A DNA stretch of 64,000 bases, taken from NCBI RefSeq assembly GCF_017114915.1, contig NZ_JAAUOE010000021.1, positions 1 through 64,000 on the forward strand. Reading direction: 5' to 3'. Positions 28,932 to 37,175 of this stretch are shown one piece after another (the first letter of the stretch is position 1; each line of letters begins with the position of its first letter). The notes beneath the pieces are model-generated. The model did no database searches and was not told the origin of the DNA. It worked only from the letters and a program-made list of their open reading frames with translations. Source of the DNA: Pseudomonas frederiksbergensis (GTDB lineage Bacteria > Pseudomonadota > Gammaproteobacteria > Pseudomonadales > Pseudomonadaceae). The position numbers and the translations under genes are program-made.

Positions 28932-29768
28932 CTACTGTTTTGGGGTACTGACAGGTTGTGGCTGCTGTTGAGAGCCTTGCGCTTTCCAACGCTCGATATT
29001 GCGCAGCAGCGCGGCTTCCGTCAGTCCGGACGCGGGCAATTCTGTCATCTTTTTGGCCAACTGTCCGCGCAACCAAGGATCATTGCAGGCAGAGTTATGG
29101 GAAACCGCGAGATACAGGCCGGGTTTGTCGATGGGTTGTGGGCGAGCCATCAAGTCATTGGCCATCCCCAGCGTTTGCGCCATGGCCATGCCCGAATAGC
29201 GACCGGCGAGGACAAATTCCACCTCGCCCAGCAGCAATTTCTGAAAGGCCTGGGTCAGGTTGGGCGTACGCACGAGGGTCAATTGCTGCTCGGCGAAAGT
29301 GCCGAATGACGGGGTCACTCGAGCCTTTTCCGACAAAGCGCCGGGATGGCCGTGAAGGTCCTGCGCTTCGTTGTAGACCAATAGCGAGTCGTTGCGGGTC
29401 CAGACCAGATAGTCGTTTTCCAGCAGCGGTGGATGGATGTAATCCAGATTTACCAGCTCATTTACCGCCAATGGCGCATCGGCCAGCATGTCCATGCGCC
29501 CGCTGCGCACTTCGTCCAGGGCCTGGGAGCGCTTGCCGGCGTAAAGCAGCTCGACTTTGATGCCCAACTCCCCCGCCACCTGCTGCAACAGATCAGCGCT
29601 GGCACCAATCAGATGCTGGGGGTTTTGCGGGTCTTGCCACAGGTACGGCGGCGCGTCCGGGCTGCCGGTCACCACCAGGCGCTCGCATTTGCCGGCAGCG
29701 ATGGACAGCCCCGGTAACAACGTCAGCCCCAGCAGTAATGACCAGCCACACACGCGGCGTAAATCCAT
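28932..29768 (-). CDS. Periplasmic solute-binding protein (family 3-like)
   Basis: 278 residues with a signal peptide (about 1-24) and a two-lobed binding fold: 'VTGSPDAPPYLWQDPQNPQHLIGASADLLQQVAGELGI' in outline, then 'RSGRMDMLADAPLAVNELV', a hinge near 110-120 and 'LLLGEVEFVLAGRYSG'. There is no permease or ATPase next to it, so it is either an orphan binding protein or a sensor partner of the OmpA/DUF4398 lipoproteins downstream. The start chosen is the ATG at 29768; a GTG at 29783 is in frame. Confidence 0.82.
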   Translation of the reverse strand: MDLRRVCGWSLLLGLTLLPGLSIAAGKCERLVVTGSPDAPPYLWQDPQNPQHLIGASADLLQQVAGELGIKVELLYAGKRSQALDEVRSGRMDMLADAPLAVNELVNLDYIHPPLLENDYLVWTRNDSLLVYNEAQDLHGHPGALSEKARVTPSFGTFAEQQLTLVRTPNLTQAFQKLLLGEVEFVLAGRYSGMAMAQTLGMANDLMARPQPIDKPGLYLAVSHNSACNDPWLRGQLAKKMTELPASGLTEAALLRNIERWKAQGSQQQPQPVSTPKQ

Positions 29769-29802
29769 GGCGACACACTCCACTCAAACCCGGCTATATC
29801 GC

Positions 29803-29820
29803 CTGTAGGAGCTCCTACAG
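29803..29820. repeat. Collapsed REP-like palindrome
   Basis: CTGTAGGAGCTCCTACAG is a perfect 18-bp palindrome formed by the two outer ends of the common REP-like element joined directly, with the centre missing. Confidence 0.7.
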
Positions 29821-29826
29821 AAGCAC

Positions 29827-29852
29827 AAAAAAAACCCGACCAAAAGGCCGGG
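29827..29852 (-). terminator. Rho-independent terminator of etfBA
   Basis: On the minus strand CCCGGCC/GGTCGGG with an AAAA/TTTT loop is followed by eight T. It lies 25 bp past the etfA stop. Confidence 0.88.
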
Positions 29853-29876
29853 CTCTTTATAAGTCAAGCCGCCGGA

Positions 29877-30806
29877 TTAGACCAGCTTCTCGAACTCAGG
29901 GATGGCTTCGAACAGGTCCGCCACCAGGCCGTAATCGGCCACCTGGAAGATCGGCGCTTCTTCGTCCTTGTTGATCGCCACGATCACCTTGGAGTCTTTC
30001 ATGCCGGCCAGGTGCTGGATCGCGCCGGAGATACCGACGGCGATGTACAGCTGAGGCGCAACGATCTTGCCGGTCTGACCGACCTGCATGTCGTTGGGGA
30101 CGAAACCGGCGTCGACCGCGGCGCGCGAAGCACCGACGGCAGCGCCCAGCTTGTCGGCCAGGGCGTACAGGTGTTTGAAGTTGTCGCCATTCTGCATGCC
30201 GCGGCCGCCGGAAACGACGATCTTGGCGGCGGTCAGTTCCGGACGATCGGACTTGGCCAGTTCTTCGCCGACGAAGCTGGAAGTGCCAGCGTCGTGAGCA
30301 GCGGCAACGGCTTCAACGGCAGCCGAACCACCTTCAGCAGCCACCGGGTCGAAACCGGTAGCACGCACGGTGATCACTTTGACCGCAGCGTTCGATTGAA
30401 CGGTGGCGATGGCGTTACCGGCGTAGATCGGGCGCTTGAAGGTGTCGGCGCTTTCGACCGAGATGATCTCGGAGATCTGGTCAACGTCCAGCTGAGCGGC
30501 AACGCGCGGCAGGATGTTTTTGCCGTTGGAAGTGGCGGCAGCGAGGATGTGGCTGTAGCCCTTGCCTAGCTCTGCAACCAGAGGAGCAACGTTTTCCGGC
30601 AGTTGATGCGCGTAAGCGGCGTTATCGGCCACCAGCACTTTCGCCACGCCAGCGATTTTCGCAGCGGCGTCAGCCACGGCGCCAGCGCCCTGACCTGCAA
30701 CCAGAACGTGGATGTCGCCACCGATCTTGGCGGCAGCAGCAACGGTGTTCAGCGTGGCCGGGGCCAGCACTTTGTTGTCGTGTTCAGCGATTACCAAGAT
30801 AGTCAT
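29877..30806 (-). CDS. etfA: Electron transfer flavoprotein subunit alpha
   Basis: 309 residues. The C-terminal FAD-binding domain shows VVSGGRGMQNGDNF, VGASRAAVDAGFVPNDMQVGQTGKIVAPQLYIAVGISGAIQHLAGM (in outline) and the end IFQVADYGLVADLF. It forms a heterodimer with EtfB and passes electrons from acyl-CoA and other dehydrogenases to ETF-ubiquinone oxidoreductase. It starts 2 bp after the etfB stop. Confidence 0.97.
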   Translation of the reverse strand: MTILVIAEHDNKVLAPATLNTVAAAAKIGGDIHVLVAGQGAGAVADAAAKIAGVAKVLVADNAAYAHQLPENVAPLVAELGKGYSHILAAATSNGKNILPRVAAQLDVDQISEIISVESADTFKRPIYAGNAIATVQSNAAVKVITVRATGFDPVAAEGGSAAVEAVAAAHDAGTSSFVGEELAKSDRPELTAAKIVVSGGRGMQNGDNFKHLYALADKLGAAVGASRAAVDAGFVPNDMQVGQTGKIVAPQLYIAVGISGAIQHLAGMKDSKVIVAINKDEEAPIFQVADYGLVADLFEAIPEFEKLV

Positions 30807-30808
30807 GA

Positions 30809-31558
30809 TTAGATTACCTTCGCTTCGTTTTTCAGTTTCTCGACCAGTTCAGCCACCGACTTGACCTTGATACCCGCGCTGCGTGCAGCTGGCGCTTCGA
30901 CTTTCAGGGTCTTGTTGGTGGAGGCGGTGGAAACGCCCAAAGCGTCCGGAGTCAGCACTTCGAGAGGCTTCTTTTTGGCTTTCATGATGTTTGGCAGAGA
31001 CGCGTAGCGCGGCTCGTTCAAACGCAGGTCGGTGGTGACGATGGCCGGCAGCTTCAGGGAAACGGTCTGCGCGCCGCCGTCGATTTCGCGGGTCACGGCA
31101 ACGCTGTCGCCGCTGACTTCGACTTTCGACGCGAACGTGCCCTGACCGTAGCCGCTCAATGCCGCGAGCATCTGGCCAGTCTGGTTGTTGTCGCTGTCGA
31201 TGGCTTGTTTGCCGAGGATCACCAGCTGAGGCTGTTCCTTGTCGACAACAGCCTTGAGCAGCTTGGCAACGGCCAGGGAAGTCAGATCTTCAGCGGATTC
31301 GACGAGGATGGCGCGGTCGGCACCCAGAGCCAGCGCGGTGCGCAGTTGCTCTTGAGCGGTGGACGGGCCGATGGAGACGACGACGATTTCAGTCGCAACG
31401 CCTTTCTCTTTCAGACGTACGGCTTCTTCCACTGCGATTTCGCAGAACGGGTTCATCGACATCTTGACGTTAGCGAGGTCGACGCCGGAATTGTCCGCCT
31501 TGACGCGAACCTTGACGTTGTAATCCACAACGCGTTTGACAGCTACAAGAACCTTCAT
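30809..31558 (-). CDS. etfB: Electron transfer flavoprotein subunit beta
   Basis: 249 residues with the family opening MKVLVAVKRVVDYNVKVRVK, the AMP-binding region and the recognition-loop signature 'RYASLPNIMKAKKKPLEV' near 195-212, the anchor loop that docks on acyl-CoA dehydrogenases. Divergent from etfD across a 546-bp control region; transcribed with etfA. Confidence 0.97.
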   Translation of the reverse strand: MKVLVAVKRVVDYNVKVRVKADNSGVDLANVKMSMNPFCEIAVEEAVRLKEKGVATEIVVVSIGPSTAQEQLRTALALGADRAILVESAEDLTSLAVAKLLKAVVDKEQPQLVILGKQAIDSDNNQTGQMLAALSGYGQGTFASKVEVSGDSVAVTREIDGGAQTVSLKLPAIVTTDLRLNEPRYASLPNIMKAKKKPLEVLTPDALGVSTASTNKTLKVEAPAARSAGIKVKSVAELVEKLKNEAKVI

Positions 31559-31848
31559 GGATTCCTCGTTACTCTCCGGTGAAAAGAAAGTCGCCTAGGC
31601 GAACCTGGCGGTTGATGCTCATCGGCGCAAGGGCACCTCTAAAAACGCTGGCAGGTGTATCGGGTGAACCTTGCTCACGAGGCTGATGACCATTCGTCAG
31701 TGATGACCGACGAGTCATTCATTATCGCGGCGTGTAAACTGCGTGCAGAACCTGCGCGACGCATCACCTTGTACTGCCATCGCCCTGTCTTTAGAGGTGC
31801 TCTTGAAACCAACAGTCAGCCTACGGCGAGCGCAAAACCGCCCGTATC

Positions 31849-31874
31849 TTGACCGGAACACCTATTCCGGTCAA
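31849..31874. promoter_or_regulatory. Perfect 10-bp inverted repeat in the etf control region
   Basis: TTGACCGGAA, 6-nt spacer, TTCCGGTCAA. There is no T-run, so it is more likely an operator than a terminator. The rest of the 31559-32104 intergenic region holds no credible gene. Confidence 0.5.
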
Positions 31875-31934
31875 TACGGCAAAATGGCCAGTCATAAGCC
31901 GCGTGACTTTGATTTATCTGGCTTTGAGCCAATT

Positions 31935-31979
31935 CAAACAAACGTTTGTATTGGACGCTGGTAGTGGTGTAGATATAAT
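31935..31979 (+). promoter_or_regulatory. Candidate etfD promoter with PsrA-like operator
   Basis: CAAAC-AAAC-GTTTG at 31935-31948 fits the PsrA consensus (C/G)AAAC-N2-4-GTTT(G/C). It directly precedes a sigma-70 type promoter: TTGGAC at 31951-31956, 17-bp spacer, TATAAT at 31974-31979. PsrA is the fatty-acid-responsive TetR repressor of Pseudomonas beta-oxidation genes, which suits control of etfD. The operator match is by eye. Confidence 0.65.
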
Positions 31980-32104
31980 GCGCCACCCAGAGAGAAAGGT
32001 GGCTCATCGATTGTCCTCTTCCCCGCATTGAGGGGAATTCATGGATGCGACACCAAACCTCCAATTAGAAAAAAAACTGTTGAGCCTTGAGTAGGAGATA
32101 GCCT

Positions 32105-33769
32105 GTGGAACGCGAATACATGGAATTCGACGTGGTCATCGTCGGTGCCGGCCCCGCTGGCCTGTCCGCCGCCTGCCGTTTGAAGCAGAAGGCCGCCGAA
32201 GCCGGTAAGGAAATCAGCGTCTGCGTGGTCGAAAAAGGCTCCGAAGTCGGCGCTCATATCCTGTCCGGTGCCGTGTTCGAACCACGGGCCCTGAACGAAC
32301 TGTTCCCGGACTGGAAAGAACTCGGCGCGCCGCTGAACACCCCAGTCACTCGCGATGACATCTTCGTTCTGAAAAACGCCGACAGCGCGCAGAAGATTCC
32401 TGACCTCTTTGTGCCCAAGACCATGCACAACGAAGGCAACTACATCATCTCCCTGGGCAATCTGTGTCGCTGGCTGGCCCAGCAGGCCGAGAACCTGGGC
32501 GTGGAAATCTACCCAGGCTTCGCCGCCCAGGAAGCGCTGTTCGACGAGAACGGCGTGGTTCGCGGGATCATCACCGGCGACCTGGGCGTTGACCGCGAAG
32601 GCAATCCGAAAGAAGGCCTGTACACCCCGGGCATGGAACTGCGCGCCAAGTACACGCTGTTCGCCGAAGGTTGCCGCGGCCACATCGGCAAGCAGCTGAT
32701 CAAGCGTTTCAACCTCGACAGCGAAGCCGACGCCCAGCATTACGGCATCGGCCTGAAAGAAATCTGGGAAATCGACCCGGCCAAGCACCAGCCTGGCCTG
32801 GTGGTCCACACCGCCGGCTGGCCGCTGGACATCATGGGCACCGAGAACACCGGCGGCTCGTTCCTCTATCACCTGGAAAACAACCAGGTGGTGGTCGGTC
32901 TGATCGTCGATCTTTCCTACAGCAACACCTTCCTGTCGCCGTTCGACGAGTTCCAGCGCCTCAAGCATCACCCGGTGCTCAAGCAATACCTGGAAGGCGG
33001 CAAGCGCGTCAGCTACGGTGCCCGCGCCATCTGCAAAGGCGGCCTGAACTCACTGCCGAAAATGGTCTTCAAGGGCGGCGCGCTGATCGGTTGCGACCTC
33101 GGCACCCTGAACTTCGCCAAGATCAAAGGCAGCCACACCGCGATGAAGTCCGGCATGCTCGCCGCTGACGCCGTGGCCGACGCGCTGTTCGCCGAGCTGG
33201 ACGGCACGCAAGAGCTGACCACCTACGTCGATGCCTTCAAGAAGAGCTGGCTCTACGACGAACTGTTCGCCAGCCGCAACTTCGGCCCGGCGATGCACAA
33301 GTTCGGCCCGATCATTGGTGCCGGTTTCAACTGGCTCGACCAGAACATTTTCGGCGGCAAACTGCCGTTCACCCTGCACGACACCAAGCCGGATTACGCG
33401 TGCCTGAAACTGGCGGCCGACTGCAAGAAGATCGACTACCCGAAACCGGACGGCAAGATCAGTTTCGACAAACTCAGCTCGGTATTCATCTCCGGCACCA
33501 ACCACGAAGAAGAGCAGCCGTGCCACCTGAAGCTGGCCGACGCGAGCATCCCGATCGCCAAGAACCTGCCGCTGTACGATGAGCCTGCCCAGCGCTACTG
33601 CCCGGCCGGCGTGTACGAAGTCGTTACCCAGGAGGACGGCGAGAAACGCTTCCAGATCAACGCCCAGAACTGCGTTCACTGCAAGACCTGCGACATCAAG
33701 GATCCTGCACAGAACATCACCTGGGTGGCGCCGGAAGGCTCCGGCGGCCCGACTTACCCGAATATGTAA
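32105..33769 (+). CDS. etfD: Electron transfer flavoprotein-ubiquinone oxidoreductase
   Basis: 554 residues. An N-terminal FAD motif VIVGAGPAGLSAACRL, a central ubiquinone/membrane-contact domain, and a C-terminal 4Fe-4S domain with CPAGVYEV and CVHCKTCDIKDP. It carries electrons from reduced ETF to the ubiquinone pool at the inner membrane. The GTG start at 32105 has AGGAG 8 nt upstream; an in-frame ATG at 32120 would still leave the FAD motif intact. Divergent from etfBA. Confidence 0.96.
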   Translation: MEREYMEFDVVIVGAGPAGLSAACRLKQKAAEAGKEISVCVVEKGSEVGAHILSGAVFEPRALNELFPDWKELGAPLNTPVTRDDIFVLKNADSAQKIPDLFVPKTMHNEGNYIISLGNLCRWLAQQAENLGVEIYPGFAAQEALFDENGVVRGIITGDLGVDREGNPKEGLYTPGMELRAKYTLFAEGCRGHIGKQLIKRFNLDSEADAQHYGIGLKEIWEIDPAKHQPGLVVHTAGWPLDIMGTENTGGSFLYHLENNQVVVGLIVDLSYSNTFLSPFDEFQRLKHHPVLKQYLEGGKRVSYGARAICKGGLNSLPKMVFKGGALIGCDLGTLNFAKIKGSHTAMKSGMLAADAVADALFAELDGTQELTTYVDAFKKSWLYDELFASRNFGPAMHKFGPIIGAGFNWLDQNIFGGKLPFTLHDTKPDYACLKLAADCKKIDYPKPDGKISFDKLSSVFISGTNHEEEQPCHLKLADASIPIAKNLPLYDEPAQRYCPAGVYEVVTQEDGEKRFQINAQNCVHCKTCDIKDPAQNITWVAPEGSGGPTYPNM

Positions 33770-33787
33770 GTCGAACGCTTGAACAAC

Positions 33788-33813
33788 AAGGCTCCCGAAA
33801 ATGGGGGCCTTTT
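33788..33813 (+). terminator. Rho-independent terminator of etfD
   Basis: AAGGCTCCC/GGGGGCCTT stem (one G-T pair) followed by TTTT, 20 bp past the etfD stop. Confidence 0.8.
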
Positions 33814-33833
33814 CGTTGCCCGACGCTGAAGCT

Positions 33834-34637
33834 CTAAACCTTCAGGCCCAATTCCGCAGAAAGCCGGGCTGTAACCCCTTTGACCAGGGGAATCAGCTCG
33901 GCCATTTTTTCCAGCGGCATGTACGGCACGGTGCTGGCGATGCTGATACCGGCGACGATGCGCTTGCTGGCATCGCGGATCGGCGCCGCCACGCAGCGGA
34001 TCGACGGTTCGTTGTCTTCCAGGTCGAAGGCGTAACCGCCGGCCACGTACTCGATCATGCGCTGCTGAAACTGTTCCCAGGATTGCTCCGGGTGCTGCGG
34101 CCAGAACTGATTTTTCCCACCTACTGGCAAGCTGATTTCGTACAGCCGTTGCCATTCTTCCTGCGTGTCGTCGAGCATCAACGCCTTACCGATCCCGGTC
34201 CGCGCCAATGGCATGCGATGACCGACCCGCGAGCGCATTTCCGGACCGTTGCGCCCCGGATTCTTGAGCAGGTACAGCACCTCGTCGCCCTCACGAATCG
34301 CCAGGTGAATGGTATCGCCGGTCAGCGCCGACAATTCATCCAGATACGGCCCGGCCAGCGTCGCCAGCGGCAATTCTTCACGCGCCTGAAAACCCAGCTC
34401 GATCAGTTTCGGCCCCAACAGATAGCCGACTTGCGGCACCACCCGCAGATAACGCTCGTCCACCAGGCAGCTGGCCAGACGATGGGTGGTGCTGCGCGTC
34501 GTGCCGATCAGCCGGGCGATTTCCTTGAGATCGCGGGCGCCACTGGCCACCGCCTGAACCACACCCAGGCCACGAAGCAGTGTCTGGGTGCCGGTCGGCG
34601 CGGCGTCCTTGGCGATTTTTGGGGCGTCTTCCTGCAT
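33834..34637 (-). CDS. IclR family transcriptional regulator
   Basis: 267 residues: an N-terminal winged helix (about 18-75; 'LRGLGVVQAVASGARDLKEIARLIGTTRSTTHRLASCL' in outline) and an IclR effector domain (about 85-262) with 'HLAIREGDEVLYLLKN', 'MPLARTGIGKALM' and 'IRCVAAPIRDASKRIVAGISIAS'. On the same strand and beyond the AT-rich insert lies the dgoKAD operon, so this is a natural candidate for the dgo regulator. That is inferred from position and from the typical role of IclR proteins in sugar-acid catabolism. Confidence 0.88.
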   Translation of the reverse strand: MQEDAPKIAKDAAPTGTQTLLRGLGVVQAVASGARDLKEIARLIGTTRSTTHRLASCLVDERYLRVVPQVGYLLGPKLIELGFQAREELPLATLAGPYLDELSALTGDTIHLAIREGDEVLYLLKNPGRNGPEMRSRVGHRMPLARTGIGKALMLDDTQEEWQRLYEISLPVGGKNQFWPQHPEQSWEQFQQRMIEYVAGGYAFDLEDNEPSIRCVAAPIRDASKRIVAGISIASTVPYMPLEKMAELIPLVKGVTARLSAELGLKV

Positions 34638-34697
34638 ATCCAGCCTTTAGCGTTGAGCGAGTGAACGGGCGGCATTATGGTCGCCCGACGGCTGCGA

Positions 34698-34937
34698 CTA
34701 CAACTTGATACGCTCGACCTTGCCTACCAGCAACACGTAGGAAAGCGCACCCAACAACGCCAGAACCGAGATATTCAAAATAATGACAGCAATCATGCCC
34801 AAGGCAACCTTGACCAATTTTGGTATCGAGTTAACGCCGCCCATCAATATGATCAGAACAATAATGACGCCTGAGACATCTGACTTTTTGCCACTCTTAC
34901 TTACAATAAAAAACAACCTTGAAAATAGATACGGCAT
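34698..34937 (-). CDS. Possible small membrane protein at the left edge of the AT-rich insert
   Basis: A frame of 79 residues from an ATG at 34937 (GTG at 34943 possible). The C-terminal half is strongly hydrophobic (VALGMIAVIILNISVLALLGALSYVLLVG), with a first hydrophobic stretch VSGVIIVLIILMGGV. No Shine-Dalgarno is evident and I know no family match. It could be a real small membrane protein or a fragment. Confidence 0.35.
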   Translation of the reverse strand: MPYLFSRLFFIVSKSGKKSDVSGVIIVLIILMGGVNSIPKLVKVALGMIAVIILNISVLALLGALSYVLLVGKVERIKL

Positions 34938-34943
34938 AGTCAC

Positions 34944-35396
34944 TTTGGGCGAGACGGCACAAGTACCGACCGTACAGTCTGTAGCGATTAGTTCGAGCTA
35001 AAATCAAACGATTCAGGCTTTCGAAGTGCCGAAAAAATGATGATCCACATAAGAACAAGGCACGAACGTACCAGAATGATCGCATTAACTCGTGGGTCAA
35101 TTTTCAATCAGCGCCGACATGCCATATACCACCAAATCCTGTAGGGTGAGGGGTAGACGACGCTATCTCCCATGGATTAGAGTACCGTCGTGTTAGAGAG
35201 CATCACTGCCATGGAGGCATTTGTGTATAACTCGTCTTAACTCCCGCAAACACCTTACCCTGTTGTACGCAGGCAGCCTAGCTGCTAGCACTATCACGCA
35301 TAACTTAATTGAACCAAGTTTCCTGGTTCGACTATCTAAATATTCGACCGCGAATATAGGCTTTGAAGCGTCACGACCAATGGATGGGTCATTAAT
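34944..35396. other. AT-rich gene-poor stretch
   Basis: No convincing gene. A 64-codon frame at 35221-35415 has no start context or family features. The base composition changes visibly here from the GC-rich flank, and the stretch may carry the promoter of the genes that follow. Confidence 0.45.
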
Positions 35397-35692
35397 ATGC
35401 TTGCTGTTGCACTAGAAAATTGCCTTTACCGCGAGTTTGTTTTGCCAACTGAAGCCATCAGTGATGAGTTTAGACTATCTTTTTCTGCGCTCTCGAAAGA
35501 CCGCCATATGCGTCTCGGAGACAACTATCGTTCTCGCGCCTTTTCCAAAGGCACCTTGATTGGGAACGAAATTTACTGGGATGACAACTCTGATTTTTTC
35601 AGAATCAGAATATCAATTAATACATGGGTGGTGTAGAGCATTTTTTTGATCCCCTCTGCCGACCATATCACTCCAATGTAAACTCCTGGTAA
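35397..35692 (+). pseudogene. Frameshifted, truncated 2-oxoglutarate/Fe(II) amino-acid dioxygenase (IDO-like) remnant
   Basis: The first frame runs from ATG 35397 to a stop at 35634-35636. Its last 30 codons (YRSRAFSKG...DDNSDFFRI) resemble the N-terminal half of Bacillus isoleucine dioxygenase (RARSYSRY...DNSNDYFQS). Switching by one base at 35621 restores the family motif as Y-M-G-G-V-E-H-F-F-D-P-L, which then ends at a TAA at 35690-35692, 3 bp before alaE. The C-terminal half with the iron-binding H-x-D...H is missing, so the gene is both frameshifted and truncated and should be inactive. Family PF10014-like by eye. Sequencing error at one base cannot explain the missing half. Confidence 0.65.
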
Positions 35693-35695
35693 ACC

Positions 35696-36157
35696 ATGTT
35701 TTCTACAGACAACAACTTACCGATAGAAAAAAACGCCCAGCCCTTAAAAAATTTTTGGGCCGACACCTTCGCACTAAATACGTTTTGCTACTTAATCTCC
35801 ATACCGATCGAACTAGGTTTTGCGCAAATGACACTTAGCACACACCTAAGTGCCAGACTCGTAGGGCTTTTCATTATCACCAGCACTGCTCGTCCCTTCG
35901 GTATATGGCGTGACTACGTATTTAGAAAATTCAAGATTTCCGATAGTGACAAAGGCATAAAACCTTACTTTATCGACACCTTGGCCTATCTCTCGTTCGA
36001 GCTACCACTCTATATAATAAACATGAGCATAAGCGGTGCAACCTTAATACAAGCCATCAAGGCTGCCTTGATATTCTGTATTATTGCAGGATTTGTTGGC
36101 AGACCTTACGGAATATATAGAGCGCTCATCAGAAAAAAATTATTCAACCTGAACTGA
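35696..36157 (+). CDS. alaE: AlaE-family L-alanine exporter
   Basis: 153 residues, four membrane helices in two similar halves: ADTFA...RPFGIWRD (residues 22-73) and IDTLAY...RPYGIYRA (93-143). This doubled D-T-x-A ... R-P-x-G-I-x-R pattern is the AlaE signature. Family members export L-alanine and perhaps other small amino acids in a proton-dependent way. Codon use is AT-rich and unlike the rest of the window. It sits 3 bp after the dioxygenase remnant and 8 bp before the unknown gene. With a desulfurase-like enzyme (which releases alanine) two genes on, alanine or a modified amino acid is a likely substrate. Confidence 0.82.
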   Translation: MFSTDNNLPIEKNAQPLKNFWADTFALNTFCYLISIPIELGFAQMTLSTHLSARLVGLFIITSTARPFGIWRDYVFRKFKISDSDKGIKPYFIDTLAYLSFELPLYIINMSISGATLIQAIKAALIFCIIAGFVGRPYGIYRALIRKKLFNLN

Positions 36158-36165
36158 GAACAAAA

Positions 36166-37167
36166 ATGGATATTGACTCAATAGTTCACAGCATCACATC
36201 ACAGAACGATCTAAGGGAAAATATTGTAATCGACTGCGGCCACACAACCATATTTTCATCTCACGATGGCTATTCATTTGGTATACAAGGAGAGCCTAGC
36301 CCAACGGAGATTCTCACATTCAGGCTAGGGGTTGCATTACATGACGCCTTAAAGCGTCATAACAAAAACGTATCCATAAATCTGTACCTTTCTGACCTTA
36401 TAGGCATCAAAGGAGGGAACAATGAGCGACGGAAAATCACTCAAGACATCGAACACCTTCAAAGGGCCGCTTATATCCCTGCTGCCTATCAAAATATACT
36501 CGCAGCGAGTGAAATACCTTTAGAAAAGGTAGCCATTCATTTGCAATCCAATGGCAACCATCACTTCAAGAAAATCATGCGTCGAGCTCGATCTGGAATT
36601 GAGCACCTCAAGTCAACCAATCAAAACTACATCGACGAGGTATTCAAAAAAACAAATTCACTATTCCTCTCCACCGAAGATCAGGGCATGTTCTCGTTGA
36701 CCACTCCCTACCTGTTCGACACCGACGATGAAGACTCTTACTTTGGAGGATCATGGTGGAAGAACAACGAGAACCAGATCAGGCAGAGCGACTTGGAAAA
36801 CTGCCCCTTGGCCCGTTTGAAAAAGAACCCCGTGATCAATCTCTACGAAACAGGAGGGCGAGTTCTTTGCCCCGCGACCTACGGCGGCTTGCTTTGTCAA
36901 TTTGACAATTCCGTGGATCATATCGCAATTTACGCAAGAGCAGACGACGAGTTCATTGGAGAGAAAGTGTATCGCGGCGTTATATCAGCCAACGTGCTAA
37001 TCGAAAACTTTTCCAGAAACTGCGTACAAATCATCATCAACAAAGATGAGCTGATAGAACACACCTTTTTTGAAAAAGGCTTGATTGGCCGTTCAAGCAT
37101 GGACAGCATGAAGTTCACGGATCAGATACAGAACATGCTGCACAACAACAACATGAAGATAATATAA
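36166..37167 (+). CDS. Protein of unknown function in the AT-rich amino-acid cluster
   Basis: 333 residues, soluble, no signal peptide. I do not recognise the family. Features: an opening beta-strand VIDCGHTTIFSSHDG (28-35 onward), an N-terminal alpha/beta-looking half with LYLSDLIGIKGGNNERRK near 80-97, a His-rich segment SNGNHHFKK near 130, GGSWWKN near 200, a two-Cys segment GGRVLCPATYGGLLCQFD near 227-244, and 'IYARADDEFIGEKVYRG' near 255. The weak ribosome binding site suggests coupling to alaE, 8 bp upstream. The next gene (desulfurase-like) starts 8 bp after it. It may be the sulfur acceptor or the synthetic enzyme of the cluster; that is a guess. Confidence 0.8.
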   Translation: MDIDSIVHSITSQNDLRENIVIDCGHTTIFSSHDGYSFGIQGEPSPTEILTFRLGVALHDALKRHNKNVSINLYLSDLIGIKGGNNERRKITQDIEHLQRAAYIPAAYQNILAASEIPLEKVAIHLQSNGNHHFKKIMRRARSGIEHLKSTNQNYIDEVFKKTNSLFLSTEDQGMFSLTTPYLFDTDDEDSYFGGSWWKNNENQIRQSDLENCPLARLKKNPVINLYETGGRVLCPATYGGLLCQFDNSVDHIAIYARADDEFIGEKVYRGVISANVLIENFSRNCVQIIINKDELIEHTFFEKGLIGRSSMDSMKFTDQIQNMLHNNNMKII

Positions 37168-37175
37168 GGATATAT

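Noticed and set aside
31655..31852. 65-codon frame in the etf intergenic region
   Set aside because: No start context; the region is better explained as regulatory.
35221..35415. 64-codon frame before the dioxygenase remnant
   Set aside because: No ribosome binding site or family similarity, and it overlaps the better-supported remnant.
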